Of a stretch of 64,000 bases of DNA, positions 8,831 through 17,373 are shown in pieces; position 1 is the stretch's first letter; each line of letters opens with the position of its first letter. Made by a program: the position numbers and the translations under genes. The notes below the pieces were generated by a model, which worked only from the letters and a program-made list of their open reading frames with translations, did not search any database and was not told the DNA's origin. Source of the DNA: Streptomyces fungicidicus (GTDB lineage Bacteria; Actinomycetota; Actinomycetes; Streptomycetales; Streptomycetaceae); NCBI RefSeq assembly GCF_003665435.1, contig NZ_CP023408.1, positions 248,001-312,000 on the forward strand. Reading direction: 5' to 3'.

Positions 8831-9862
8831 CTACGTCGAGTCCCGCTTCACCAGCTCCGTCGGCAGGATCACCGCCGCCGCGTCCTCGCCGCCGATCTGG
8901 GCCAGCAGCACCCGCACCATCTCCGTGCTGATGCGGTCCCACGGCTGGCGGATCGTGGTGAGCTCCGGGCTCGCGGCGACGGCCGCGGGGGAGTCGTCGA
9001 AGCCGCCGACCGCGACGTCCTCCGGCACCCGGCGTCCGGCCCGGTGCAGCGCGGTGAGCACGCCCTGGGCCATCAGGTCGGACGCCACGAACACCGCGTC
9101 CACGTCCGGCGCCCGCGCCAGCAGACGCTCGGCGGCCGCCTCACCGCTGGCCCGGCTGTAGTCCCCGGAGACGATCAGCCGCTCGTCCGCCCCGACGCCC
9201 GCCCCGGCGAGCACCTCCCGGTAGCCGGCGAGACGCTCCACACCGCCCGGGGTGTCCAGCGGACCGGTCACCACCCCGATCCGCCGCCGGCCCAGCGCCA
9301 GCAGGTGCCGCACCATGTCACGGGCGCCGTCCCGGTCGTCCGCGGCCACGTAACTCACCTTCGAGCCCAGCCCGATCGGCTTGCCGCAGGCGACCAGCGG
9401 CACCCCCGCCGCCCGCAGCTCCTCCGCCACCGGGTCGCCGGAGTGGCTGGACACCAGCAGCACCCCGTCGACGTGCCCCGCGGTGATGTACCGCGTGATG
9501 CGCCGCCGTTCGTCGTCCGTGCCGGCCAGCATCAGCAGCAGCGGGATGTCGTGCGCCGCCAGCGCCTGGGTGCAACCGCGCAGCAGCACATTGAAGTTGG
9601 GGTCCTCGAAGAACCGCTCCTGCGGCTCGGTGAGCAGGAAACCCACCGAGTCCGACCTGCCGGTGATCAGCGAGCGGGCGTGCCGGTTGACGACGTACCC
9701 CGTCTTGCGGATCGCGGCGTTGACCGCCTCCGCGGCGGTGGGGCTGACGTAGTGACCGCCGTTGAGCACCCGCGAGACGGTGCCGCGCGAGACCCCGGCC
9801 TCGCGCGCCACGTCGTGGATCGTCGGCGGCTTGCGCCTGCCCCCCGTGTTGCCCATGGTCAT
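8831..9862 (-). CDS. LacI-family repressor of the galactan-use operon
   Basis: A 343-residue sugar-sensing repressor. The helix-turn-helix is at about residues 14-35 (TIHDVAREAGVSRGTVSRVLN), followed by a periplasmic-binding-protein-like sensor domain with SDSVGFLLTEP and GGFDDSPAA. The ATG at 9862 overlaps the stop of the upstream permease as ATGA, so it is the fourth gene of the transporter operon. The likely ligand is galactose or galacto-oligosaccharide and the likely operator is the palindrome at 13057-13072; both are inferred from context. Confidence 0.92.
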   Translation of the reverse strand: MTMGNTGGRRKPPTIHDVAREAGVSRGTVSRVLNGGHYVSPTAAEAVNAAIRKTGYVVNRHARSLITGRSDSVGFLLTEPQERFFEDPNFNVLLRGCTQALAAHDIPLLLMLAGTDDERRRITRYITAGHVDGVLLVSSHSGDPVAEELRAAGVPLVACGKPIGLGSKVSYVAADDRDGARDMVRHLLALGRRRIGVVTGPLDTPGGVERLAGYREVLAGAGVGADERLIVSGDYSRASGEAAAERLLARAPDVDAVFVASDLMAQGVLTALHRAGRRVPEDVAVGGFDDSPAAVAASPELTTIRQPWDRISTEMVRVLLAQIGGEDAAAVILPTELVKRDST

Positions 9863-10764
9863 GACTTTACGGCCCCGGAGAGCAGATCCAGACTCCAGAA
9901 CCGCTGGACGACCAGGAACAGCGCCACCAGCGGGAACACCGCGAGGAACGCCCCCGTGATCACCAGTGTGTACAGCGCCGGGGTGTTGGCGCCCTGTTCG
10001 AGCAGGGTGTGCAGACCGAGGGTGATCGGGAACTTCTCGTCGTCGCTCAGCATGATGTACGGCAGCAGGAAGTTGTTCCAGATCGCCACGAACTGGAACA
10101 GGAACACCGTCACCAGTCCGGGCACCATCATCGGCAGCGCGACCCGGGAGAAGATCCGCCACTCGCCGGCTCCGTCCATCCGCCCGGCCTCCACCACATC
10201 GGCCGGCACCGCCGCGGCGGCGTAGATCCGCGCGAGGTAGACGCCGTACGGGGAGAGGATCTGCGGCAGCAGCACGGACAGGTAGGAGTCCGTGAGATCC
10301 GCCTGCGCCAGCAGCAGGTACTGGGGGATGGCGAGGATCACCGGCGGCATCAGCACGCCCGCGAGGAGCACGTTGAACAGCGTCTCGCGCCCCCGGAACC
10401 GGTAGACCGCCAGCGCGTAGCCGCTGAACGCCGACACGCACGTCGACAGCAGCGCGCCCAGCACGGCGTACAGGGCGGAGTTGCCCATCCACCGCCAGTA
10501 GACGCCGTCGCGGTAGGCGTTCAGATCGGAGAGGTTGTCGGCGAAACCGGTGCCCGGCCAGAAGGTGAAGGTGGAGAACAGTTCGGCGCCGGACTTGGTG
10601 GACGCGATGACCACCCAGGCGACGGGCAGCAGGCAGTAGAGCGCGCCGAGCAGCAGCGTCACGGTCGGGACCATGGCGATCCGGCGGCGGCGCCCCGGGC
10701 CGAGGGCGGTTTCGCGCGCGGTGCCGGCCGGGGGCTCGGCCTTGCGCAGAGCCGGCGAACTCAT
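9859..10764 (-). CDS. ABC sugar transporter permease (MalG type)
   Basis: A 301-residue inner-membrane subunit of a CUT1 carbohydrate importer with about six hydrophobic segments. The EAA loop that contacts the ATPase is AAAVPADVVEAGRMDGAGEWRIF (about 190-212). The start ATG overlaps the stop of the other permease (ATGA). No ATPase gene is present in the operon. CUT1 systems in Streptomyces commonly share the MsiK ATPase, so this one probably does too. Confidence 0.93.
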   Translation of the reverse strand: MSSPALRKAEPPAGTARETALGPGRRRRIAMVPTVTLLLGALYCLLPVAWVVIASTKSGAELFSTFTFWPGTGFADNLSDLNAYRDGVYWRWMGNSALYAVLGALLSTCVSAFSGYALAVYRFRGRETLFNVLLAGVLMPPVILAIPQYLLLAQADLTDSYLSVLLPQILSPYGVYLARIYAAAAVPADVVEAGRMDGAGEWRIFSRVALPMMVPGLVTVFLFQFVAIWNNFLLPYIMLSDDEKFPITLGLHTLLEQGANTPALYTLVITGAFLAVFPLVALFLVVQRFWSLDLLSGAVKS

Positions 10765-11687
10765 CGGGCGGCCTCCTGCTTGTTGCGTCGGTTCGCGGCC
10801 CGCAGGAAGCCGAAGGACAGCACCAGGGTGGCGAGCGCGATGAGGGTCGCCTGGGCGGCGGCCGCGTGGATGTCGCCCTTGCCGAAGGCGTCCTGGTACA
10901 CCTTCATCAGCGGACTCCAGGTGGTGGCCACGGAGTTGGTGAGCGGCTTGAGGGTGGTCGGTTCGCTGAACACCTGCAGCGTCGCGATGATCGAGAAGAA
11001 GAAGGTCAGCACCAGTGAGGGCGCCACCATCGGGATCTTGATCCGCAGCGCGGTCTGCAGCGGTGTGGCGCCGTCCAGCTTCGCCGCCTCGTACACCTCG
11101 GCGGGGATCGCCCGCAGCGCCGTGTAGATGACGATCATGTTGAAGCCGGTGCCGCCCCAGACCGCGATGTTCGACAGCGCCAGATACAGCGGTCCGCCGT
11201 CCAGCAGATCCGGCTGCGGCAGGCCCAGCCGGTCGAGGACGAAGTAGAAGGGGCTCACGTCCGGCAGGTACAGGAAGCCCCACAGCAGGGCCGCCACCAC
11301 ACCCGGGACCGCGTACGGCAGGAAGATCGCGAGCCGGGTGAAGGGGGCGAGCCGCACCTTCTCGGAGTCGAGCATCAGCGCGAACAGCAGCGCCAGACCC
11401 AGCATCACCGGCACCACGATGCAGCCGTAGCCGAGCACGCGCAGCGCGCCGTTCAGCAGCTCGCTGTCGGACAGCGCGCCGGTGTAGTTCTCCAGCCCGG
11501 CCCAGACCTCCTCACGGGCGCCGGCCCCCAGCCCGAGGCCGGAGACCCGCACCTTGCGGAAGCTGAGCCAGACGGCGTAGCCGATGGGCAGCGCGAAGAA
11601 CAGGAGGAACAGGAGGGTGGCGGGGATCAGGAACGTGTACGGGGCCCCCTTGACCCCGTGCGACGTCCGGCGGGCCGGCAACTTCAC
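10761..11687 (-). CDS. ABC sugar transporter permease (MalF type)
   Basis: A 308-residue CUT1 permease with a first hydrophobic segment at about residues 18-40 (APYTFLIPATLLFLLFFALP) and the EAA loop RAIPAEVYEAAKLDGATPLQT at about 200-220. GTG at 11687 overlaps the stop of the binding-protein gene as GTGA. With the MalG-type partner it forms the membrane channel. The substrate is inferred to be galactan breakdown products from the adjacent GH42 and GH53 genes. Confidence 0.93.
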   Translation of the reverse strand: MKLPARRTSHGVKGAPYTFLIPATLLFLLFFALPIGYAVWLSFRKVRVSGLGLGAGAREEVWAGLENYTGALSDSELLNGALRVLGYGCIVVPVMLGLALLFALMLDSEKVRLAPFTRLAIFLPYAVPGVVAALLWGFLYLPDVSPFYFVLDRLGLPQPDLLDGGPLYLALSNIAVWGGTGFNMIVIYTALRAIPAEVYEAAKLDGATPLQTALRIKIPMVAPSLVLTFFFSIIATLQVFSEPTTLKPLTNSVATTWSPLMKVYQDAFGKGDIHAAAAQATLIALATLVLSFGFLRAANRRNKQEAAR

Positions 11688-13003
11688 TCCGCGACCCCGA
11701 AGCCCTGCTTCTTCAGGTCGGCGACCGTGTCCTGCTGCATGGTGTCCAGGGCGGCGGTGAAGTCCGACTTGTTCTTCGCGGCGGCGCCGAAGGCGTCCTT
11801 GAACGTCGTGTAGGCGACGTTCACGTTCGGGCCCCAGGCGGACGGCGCGGTGGTCTCCGCGATCGCGGCGGCCTTGGTGTAGAAGTCGGGCTGGTTGGAG
11901 AAGTACTCCGGCGGCGTGGTGAAGGCGCCGCTGAGCTGGGCCGAGGTGGAGGCCGGGTAGATGCCGCTCTCCTTGGCCAGCGCGTTCAGCGCCTCGCCGT
12001 CGGTGTTCAGCCAGGCGGCGAACTTCGCGGCGGCGGCCTTGTTCCCGGAGTCGGTGGTCACGGCCGTGGAGGAGCCGCCCCAGCTGCCGGTGCTGCTCCC
12101 GCCCTCGTCCCACTGGGGGAGCGGGGCCATCGCCCACTTGCCCTTGGTGTCGGGCGCGGCCGTGGTCAGCGTGCCCGGCGCCCACACGGCGCTCACCCAG
12201 GCGATCTGCTTGCCGGTGTTGAGCGCCTTGTTCCACGCCGGGGTGTACATCGGCTGGTTGTCCACGGCGCCCTCCGCGACCAGGCCGCCCCAGAAGTCGG
12301 CGACCTTCTTGGTCGCCGCGTCGTTGATGCCGACCTTCCACTTGTCGCCGGAGGTGGTCCACCAGCGGGCGCCGGCCTGCTGGGCGAGGCCCGCGAACAG
12401 GCCGGAGTCGTTGGCGGAGAAGGTGGTGAGGTCCTTGTCGGGAGCCTTCTTCTTCAGCTTGCGCGCGGTCTCGGCGAACTCGTCCCAGGTGGCCGGGACG
12501 GACAGGCCGTACTCCTCGAACAGGTCCTCGCGGTAGTAGAACATCATCGGCCCGATGTCCTGCGGGACCGCGTAGACGGCGTCCGTGCCCAGGGTGGTCT
12601 GCTGCCAGACGCCGTCGGCGAACTTGCTCCTGGCGTCGCCCACGTTCCCGCCTATGTCGGCCAGCGCGTCATTGCTGACCAGCGTCGGCAGCGCCTGGTA
12701 CTCCGCCTGCACCAGGTCGGGCGCCTTGCCGGCCTTGTGCGCGGTGAGGATCTTGGTGACCAGCGTGTCGCCGGACGCCTGCTTCTTCACCGTGACGGTG
12801 ATCTGCTCCTTCTTGCCCGGACCCTTGTTCCACAGGTCCACGACCTTGTCCATGCCCGGGGTCCAGGTCCAGTACGTCAGTGAGACCGGACCCGACTGGG
12901 CCTCGCCGTCGTCGGAGGACGAGCCGCAGGCGGCGAGTGCGGTGGCGCCGAGCGTGACGGCGACGGCGGAACTCACGAGGCGACGGCGCTTCGTGTACGG
13001 CAT
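11684..13003 (-). CDS. Sugar-binding lipoprotein of the ABC transporter
   Basis: A 439-residue extracytoplasmic solute-binding protein. A signal peptide with arginines (TKRRR) leads to a lipobox TALAAC, so Cys26 should carry the lipid anchor. The body shows the type 1 sugar-binding pattern (SLTYWTWTPGMDKVV, then KAGKAPDLVQAEYQALP). ATG at 13003 has GGGGAGAG upstream. It is first in the operon binding protein - permease - permease - LacI, each pair overlapping by four bases. Its promoter contains the operator-like palindrome. Confidence 0.94.
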   Translation of the reverse strand: MPYTKRRRLVSSAVAVTLGATALAACGSSSDDGEAQSGPVSLTYWTWTPGMDKVVDLWNKGPGKKEQITVTVKKQASGDTLVTKILTAHKAGKAPDLVQAEYQALPTLVSNDALADIGGNVGDARSKFADGVWQQTTLGTDAVYAVPQDIGPMMFYYREDLFEEYGLSVPATWDEFAETARKLKKKAPDKDLTTFSANDSGLFAGLAQQAGARWWTTSGDKWKVGINDAATKKVADFWGGLVAEGAVDNQPMYTPAWNKALNTGKQIAWVSAVWAPGTLTTAAPDTKGKWAMAPLPQWDEGGSSTGSWGGSSTAVTTDSGNKAAAAKFAAWLNTDGEALNALAKESGIYPASTSAQLSGAFTTPPEYFSNQPDFYTKAAAIAETTAPSAWGPNVNVAYTTFKDAFGAAAKNKSDFTAALDTMQQDTVADLKKQGFGVAE

Positions 13004-13056
13004 GGAACTCTCCCCTGACCTGGGGTCCCCGCCTGCTGCGAGAACCAGCCATGCTT

Positions 13057-13123
13057 CTGTGAGCGTTCACAGTAGAGAAACATCCCGGACACTTGTCAAT
13101 GGTTGTTGCTGTGCGGTTATGTT
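13057..13123. promoter_or_regulatory. Divergent promoter pair with LacI-type operator between transporter and beta-galactosidase genes
   Basis: The leftward promoter is near consensus: TTGACA (13099-13094 on the minus strand), a 17-base spacer, then TCTACT (13076-13071). The palindrome CTGTGAGCGTTCACAG at 13057-13072 overlaps that -10 and covers the expected start point, so a bound repressor would block initiation. On the plus strand TTGTCA (13093-13098) overlaps the leftward -35 and is followed at 18-19 bases by TTATGTT (13117-13123), a plausible promoter for the beta-galactosidase. CG-centred palindromes of this kind are typical LacI-family operators. Regulator identity is inferred from the operon. 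Confidence 0.8.
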
Positions 13124-13187
13124 GAGCTCGCACCGCCAAAAGTGTGTGTGCACGTTCCCAAAAGATCGATACATCGGGAGACAATCC

Positions 13188-15209
13188 ATGCCGGAGACCA
13201 CCCCCAGGGGCCTCACCGGGCTCGCCTTCGGTGGGGACTACAACCCCGAGCAGTGGCCGGAGTCCGTCTGGGACGAGGACGTACGGCTGATGCGGGAGGC
13301 CGGCGTCACCATGGTGAGCGCCGGGATCTTCTCCTGGGCCCTGCTCCAGCCCGCGCCCGGCGTGTACGACTTCGGCTGGCTCAACCGCAACCTGGACCTG
13401 CTGCACGACGCCGGCATCCGCGTCGACCTCGGCACCCCGACCGTGGTGCCGCCCGCCTGGTTCTACCGCGCCCACCCCGACGCGCTCCCCGTCACCGAGG
13501 ACGGCGTACGGCTGGAGTTCGGCTCCCGCGGCGCCATCTGCCACAGCAACGCCGACTACCGCGCGGCCGCCGCGAACATCACCACCAAGCTCGCCGAGCG
13601 CTACGGCGACCACCCCGCGCTCGCGATGTGGCACGTCCACAACGAGTACGGCGTCCCCGTCTCCGCCTGCTACTGCGAGTCCTGCGCCGCCCACTTCCGC
13701 CGCTGGCTGGAGCGGGAGTACGGCACGGTGGACGGCGTCAACGAGGCCTGGGGCACCGCCTTCTGGGGCCAGCACTACGCCGCTTTCGACGAGATCAACC
13801 CGCCGCGCCGCACCCCGACGGTCGGCAACCCGGCCCAGGCGCTGGACTACCGGCGGTTCGCCGACGCCACCATGCGCGAGAACTTCACCGCCGAGCGGGA
13901 CATCCTGCACCGTCTCTCCCCGGGCGTCCCGGTGACCACCAACTTCATGACCGCCCTCAGCCAGTGCGACTCCGTCGACTACTGGGCCTGGGGCCGCGAG
14001 GCCGACCTGGTCACCAACGACCACTACCTGATCACCGACGGCCGCCGCACCCACGTCAACCTCGCGATGGCCGCCGACCTCACCCGCTCCGTCGCCGGCG
14101 GCGCCCCCTGGCTGCTGCTGGAGCACTCCACCTCGGGCGTCAACTGGCAGCCCCGCAACCCCGCCAAGGCGCCCGGCCAGATGGCCCGCAACTCTCTGGC
14201 GCACGTGGCCCGCGGCTCCGACGGCGCCATGTTCTTCCAGTGGCGCCAGTCCCGGCGCGGCGCCGAGAAGTTCCACTCCGCGATGCTCCCGCACGGCGGC
14301 ACCGAGACCCGTGTCTTCCGCGAGGTGACCGAACTCGGCGCGGCGATCGACTCGTTGGCGCCGGTCCGCGGCACCCGCACCGAGGCCGACGCCGCCGTGC
14401 TGTGGGACTGGCACTCCTGGTGGGCGCAGAACCTCGACTGGCGCCCCAGCGAGGACCACGACGCCCGCGAACGCGCCGACGCCTACTACGAGGCCCTCTA
14501 CGACCACCACCTCACCGTCGACTTCGCCCACCCCGAGGCCGACTTGTCGAGGTATCCCCTTGTCGTCGTACCGGCCCTGTACCTGATGACGGAGGCGGCC
14601 GGGAGCAACCTCAGGGAGTACGTCGAGAACGGCGGGACCCTCGTGGTGTCGTACTTCTCCGGCATCGTCGACGAGCACGACGCCGTGCACGAGGGCCCCT
14701 ACCCGGGCGCCCTGCGCGACGTCCTCGGCCTGACCGTCGAGGAGTTCTCGCCCCTGCTCCGGGGCGAGCGGGTCCGGCTTGACGGCCCCGACGGCGCCGG
14801 ACTCGACGCCGACGTGTGGACCGAGTTCGTGGTGCCGCGCGGCGCCGAGACCGTGTGGACGTACGCCGACGGCCTCACCGCCGGCCGTCCCGCCGTCACC
14901 CGGCACCGGCTCGGCGAGGGCACCGCCTGGTACGTCTCCACCCGGCTGGGCGCCGAGGGCCTCGCCACCCTCCTCGGCCGCGCCGCCGAGGACGCCCGGA
15001 TCGCCCCGCGCGGCGATCTGCCCCGCGACGTCGAAGTGGTGCGCCGCACGGGCGAGTCGGGCACCTTCCTGTTCGCGATCAACCACACCGCCACCGATGC
15101 CAAGGTGCCGCTGGAGACGCCCGGCACCGAACTGCTGACCGGTGAACGCGCCGCGGGACGCCTCGCGGTCCCGGCCGGAGCCGTCCGGGTCGTCCGACTC
15201 GACGGCTGA
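13188..15209 (+). CDS. Beta-galactosidase, glycoside hydrolase family 42
   Basis: A 673-residue intracellular enzyme with no signal peptide, which removes terminal beta-galactose from imported galacto-oligosaccharides. The N-terminal GH42 signature is GGDYNPEQWPESVW. The acid/base glutamate is in HVHNEYG (about residue 153) and the nucleophile in WLLLEHS (about residue 312). A cysteine-containing segment (SACYCESCAAHF) resembles the zinc-binding cluster of this family. The trimerisation and C-terminal beta domains follow. ATG at 13188 has GGGAG upstream. Confidence 0.95.
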   Translation: MPETTPRGLTGLAFGGDYNPEQWPESVWDEDVRLMREAGVTMVSAGIFSWALLQPAPGVYDFGWLNRNLDLLHDAGIRVDLGTPTVVPPAWFYRAHPDALPVTEDGVRLEFGSRGAICHSNADYRAAAANITTKLAERYGDHPALAMWHVHNEYGVPVSACYCESCAAHFRRWLEREYGTVDGVNEAWGTAFWGQHYAAFDEINPPRRTPTVGNPAQALDYRRFADATMRENFTAERDILHRLSPGVPVTTNFMTALSQCDSVDYWAWGREADLVTNDHYLITDGRRTHVNLAMAADLTRSVAGGAPWLLLEHSTSGVNWQPRNPAKAPGQMARNSLAHVARGSDGAMFFQWRQSRRGAEKFHSAMLPHGGTETRVFREVTELGAAIDSLAPVRGTRTEADAAVLWDWHSWWAQNLDWRPSEDHDARERADAYYEALYDHHLTVDFAHPEADLSRYPLVVVPALYLMTEAAGSNLREYVENGGTLVVSYFSGIVDEHDAVHEGPYPGALRDVLGLTVEEFSPLLRGERVRLDGPDGAGLDADVWTEFVVPRGAETVWTYADGLTAGRPAVTRHRLGEGTAWYVSTRLGAEGLATLLGRAAEDARIAPRGDLPRDVEVVRRTGESGTFLFAINHTATDAKVPLETPGTELLTGERAAGRLAVPAGAVRVVRLDG

Positions 15210-15218
15210 GCCGCGACT

Positions 15219-15259
15219 CCCCTCCGCCCGCGTGAGCACACCGGCCGCGGGCGGAGGGG
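15219..15259 (+). terminator. Strong hairpin between the beta-galactosidase and galactanase genes
   Basis: A perfect 14-bp inverted repeat, CCCCTCCGCCCGCG (15219-15232) with CGCGGGCGGAGGGG (15246-15259), and a 13-base loop, begins ten bases after the GH42 stop. There is no T-run, as is common for Streptomyces terminators. It may end most GH42 transcripts, attenuate read-through into the GH53 gene, or protect the upstream mRNA. Confidence 0.65.
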
Positions 15260-15321
15260 GCCCTCCACCCCCTCCCGGGTGCGGGGCACCCCACCCCACG
15301 TCGAAGGGACGACGAACGCCC

Positions 15322-16881
15322 ATGTTCCATCCCAGACGCACACTCCGGGCCCTGCTGCCGCCGCTCGTGGCCGGGCTCGCACTCACCGCCCTGCCGGCCC
15401 CCACCGCCACCGCCGCGAGCACCCTCACCAACGGCGGCTTCGAGACCGGCGGTTCGGGCGCGGCCGTCCCGGCAGGCTGGTCCGAGTACGGCGACACCGC
15501 CGCCTCGTACACGGAGCCCGGTGGCCGCGACGGCGGTCACCGCCTGTCCCACTGGTCGTCCTCGGCCTACAAGGTGGAGACCTACCAGTACCTGTCGGGC
15601 CTGACCGACGGCGACTACCGGCTCACCGCCTGGGTCCGCTCCGGCGGCGGCCAGAACGCGGCCCACCTCGCCCTGAAGAACTGCGGCGGCGCCGAACAGC
15701 GCACCGACCTGCCGGTCTCCGACTCCGGATGGCTGCGGATCGTCGTGCCGGTCCGGGTCACCGGCGGCCGGTGCACGGTCAGCGTCACCAGCGACGCCAA
15801 GGCCGGCAACTGGCTCAACGTCGACGACCTCACCTTCACCCCGGGCACCTCGGGCCTGTCCGTCAAGGGCGCGGACATCTCCTCCCTGCCCAAGAGCGAG
15901 GCCAGGGGCGGGGTCTACCGCACCGCCTCCGGCACCGCGGGCGACCCGGTCGCGATCCTGAAGTCCGCCGGCATGAACTACGCCCGCCTCAAGGTCTGGG
16001 TCGACCCGGCCGACGGCTTCAACGACAAGGCGCGTGTGCTGGCCCTGGCCAAGCGGATCAAGGCGCAGGGCATGAAGCTGCTCGTGGACTTCCACTACTC
16101 CGACGCCTGGGCCGACCCGGGCAAGCAGAACAAGCCCGCCGCCTGGGCCGGACACGGCTACGGGCAGCTCAAGAAGGACGTCTACGACCACACCTACGAC
16201 GTGCTCAGCGCCCTCAAGTCGCAGGGCACGACGGCCGACATGGTGCAGGTGGGCAACGAGATCAACGGCGGCATGCTCTGGAACGAGGGCTCCTCGGCCA
16301 ACTGGCCCCAGCTCGCCGGACTGCTCAACTCCGGCTACGACGCCGTCAAGGCGGTCAGCCCCTCCACGGTCGCCGCGCTGCACCTCGCGGAGGGCGGTGA
16401 CCTCGACGGCACCCGCTGGTGGTTCGACAACGCGGTCTCCCACGGGGTGAGGTTCGACGCCATCGGGCTGTCGTACTACGGCTACTGGCACGGCACGCTG
16501 CACGACTTCCAGACCACGCTGGACGACGCGGCCACCCGTTACGGCAAGCCCGTCTTCGTCGCCGAGACCGCCTACCCGTTCCGCCTGGACAGCGAGGACG
16601 GCCTCGAGAACATCATCGACCTCGACAGCGAACTCGTCCCCGGCTACCCGGCGTCCACCGCCGGTCAGACCCGCTGGATGAACGACGTGGCGAGCATCGT
16701 GGAGGCCGTCCCGAACGGGCGCGGCCTCGGCGTCTTCTACTGGGAGGCCACCTGGACCGCCCGCACCGGCAACGGCTGGGACCCGGCCGACCCGTCCTCC
16801 GGCAACGGCTGGGAGAACCAGGCGCTGTTCGGCTACGACGACCGCGCCCTGCCCGCGACGGCCTGGTTCCGCCACCGGTGA
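15322..16881 (+). CDS. Secreted arabinogalactan endo-beta-1,4-galactanase, GH53, with N-terminal carbohydrate-binding-like domain
   Basis: A 519-residue exported enzyme that cuts internal beta-1,4-galactan bonds of pectic galactan. A signal peptide (RRTLRALLPPLVAGLALTAL, cleavage after PTATAA) is followed by a beta-sandwich module of about 150 residues starting NGGFETGG, which looks like a carbohydrate-binding domain. The GH53 barrel begins with the hallmark GADISSLP. Acid/base glutamate is in VGNEINGG (about 313) and the nucleophile in FVAETAYP (about 415). Products would be imported by the adjacent ABC system and cleaved by the GH42 enzyme. Confidence 0.94.
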   Translation: MFHPRRTLRALLPPLVAGLALTALPAPTATAASTLTNGGFETGGSGAAVPAGWSEYGDTAASYTEPGGRDGGHRLSHWSSSAYKVETYQYLSGLTDGDYRLTAWVRSGGGQNAAHLALKNCGGAEQRTDLPVSDSGWLRIVVPVRVTGGRCTVSVTSDAKAGNWLNVDDLTFTPGTSGLSVKGADISSLPKSEARGGVYRTASGTAGDPVAILKSAGMNYARLKVWVDPADGFNDKARVLALAKRIKAQGMKLLVDFHYSDAWADPGKQNKPAAWAGHGYGQLKKDVYDHTYDVLSALKSQGTTADMVQVGNEINGGMLWNEGSSANWPQLAGLLNSGYDAVKAVSPSTVAALHLAEGGDLDGTRWWFDNAVSHGVRFDAIGLSYYGYWHGTLHDFQTTLDDAATRYGKPVFVAETAYPFRLDSEDGLENIIDLDSELVPGYPASTAGQTRWMNDVASIVEAVPNGRGLGVFYWEATWTARTGNGWDPADPSSGNGWENQALFGYDDRALPATAWFRHR

Positions 16882-16891
16882 TCCCGCAGGT

Positions 16892-16913
16892 CCCGCCGCC
16901 CCGCGGCGGCGGG
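16892..16913 (+). terminator. Hairpin terminator after the galactanase gene
   Basis: A nine-bp stem, CCCGCCGCC with GGCGGCGGG around a four-base loop, starts ten bases after the galactanase stop codon. There is no T-run. Confidence 0.6.
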
Positions 16914-16944
16914 GCCGAACGGCCCTGTAGCGGAGGGGCGTTGG

Positions 16945-16974
16945 GTCCCGGACAAGGTGCCGTCAGTCCGGGAC
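16945..16974 (+). promoter_or_regulatory. Inverted repeat upstream of the small HTH gene
   Basis: GTCCCGGAC (16945-16953) and GTCCGGGAC (16966-16974) are exact inverted copies separated by 12 bases. They lie about 70 bases before the start of the small winged-helix gene, so an operator is possible. A second terminator of the galactanase unit is the alternative. Confidence 0.4.
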
Positions 16975-17041
16975 ACGGCGCCCCTGCCCACGGCAGAGTG
17001 GAAGGGCTCCGGGCGTGCGGCCCGGCGCGGAGGTGTACGAG

Positions 17042-17299
17042 ATGCTGAGGATCCCCCTCGACAGGACACGGCTGCGCATCCTGGCATGGCTGGAGGAACC
17101 GGACGTCGCCGGCCGCGGCCTCACCGCGGACGACGTCGCCGCACGGCTCGGCGTCCCCCGCCCGGCCGCCGTCACCCATCTGCGGCTGCTCACGGCCCTC
17201 GGCCTGCTGCGCGCCGTCCCCCGCGACGGCTGTCCGCACTACCGGCGCGACGAGCTCCGGATCTCCGATGTCGCGCAGATGTTCGAGAAGGGCTGGTAG
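17042..17299 (+). CDS. Small winged-helix (ArsR-like) DNA-binding protein
   Basis: An 85-residue protein that is almost entirely one winged-helix domain: DRTRLRILAWLEEP, then LTADDVAARLGVPRPAAVTHLRLLTALGLLRAV, and a short C-terminal tail. No metal-binding cysteine motif of classical ArsR sensors is visible. ATG at 17042 has GGAGG eight bases upstream. The target is unknown; the fluoride-exporter genes start 74 bases downstream on the same strand and are one candidate. Confidence 0.75.
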   Translation: MLRIPLDRTRLRILAWLEEPDVAGRGLTADDVAARLGVPRPAAVTHLRLLTALGLLRAVPRDGCPHYRRDELRISDVAQMFEKGW

Positions 17300-17373
17300 C
17301 GCGCGGGCCACGACATGACCCGCCGCGCCCCGGGACGTTACGCTGATCCCGAACGAGTGGGAGACGTACGACG

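Noticed and set aside
12669..15512. A 947-residue minus-strand open frame
   Set aside because: It runs antisense to the GH42 gene, is Gly/Val/Ala/Arg-rich with no domain, and is a GC-bias shadow.
17300..17373. Fluoride riboswitch before crcB
   Set aside because: The spacer is only 74 bases and shows none of the conserved aptamer segments.
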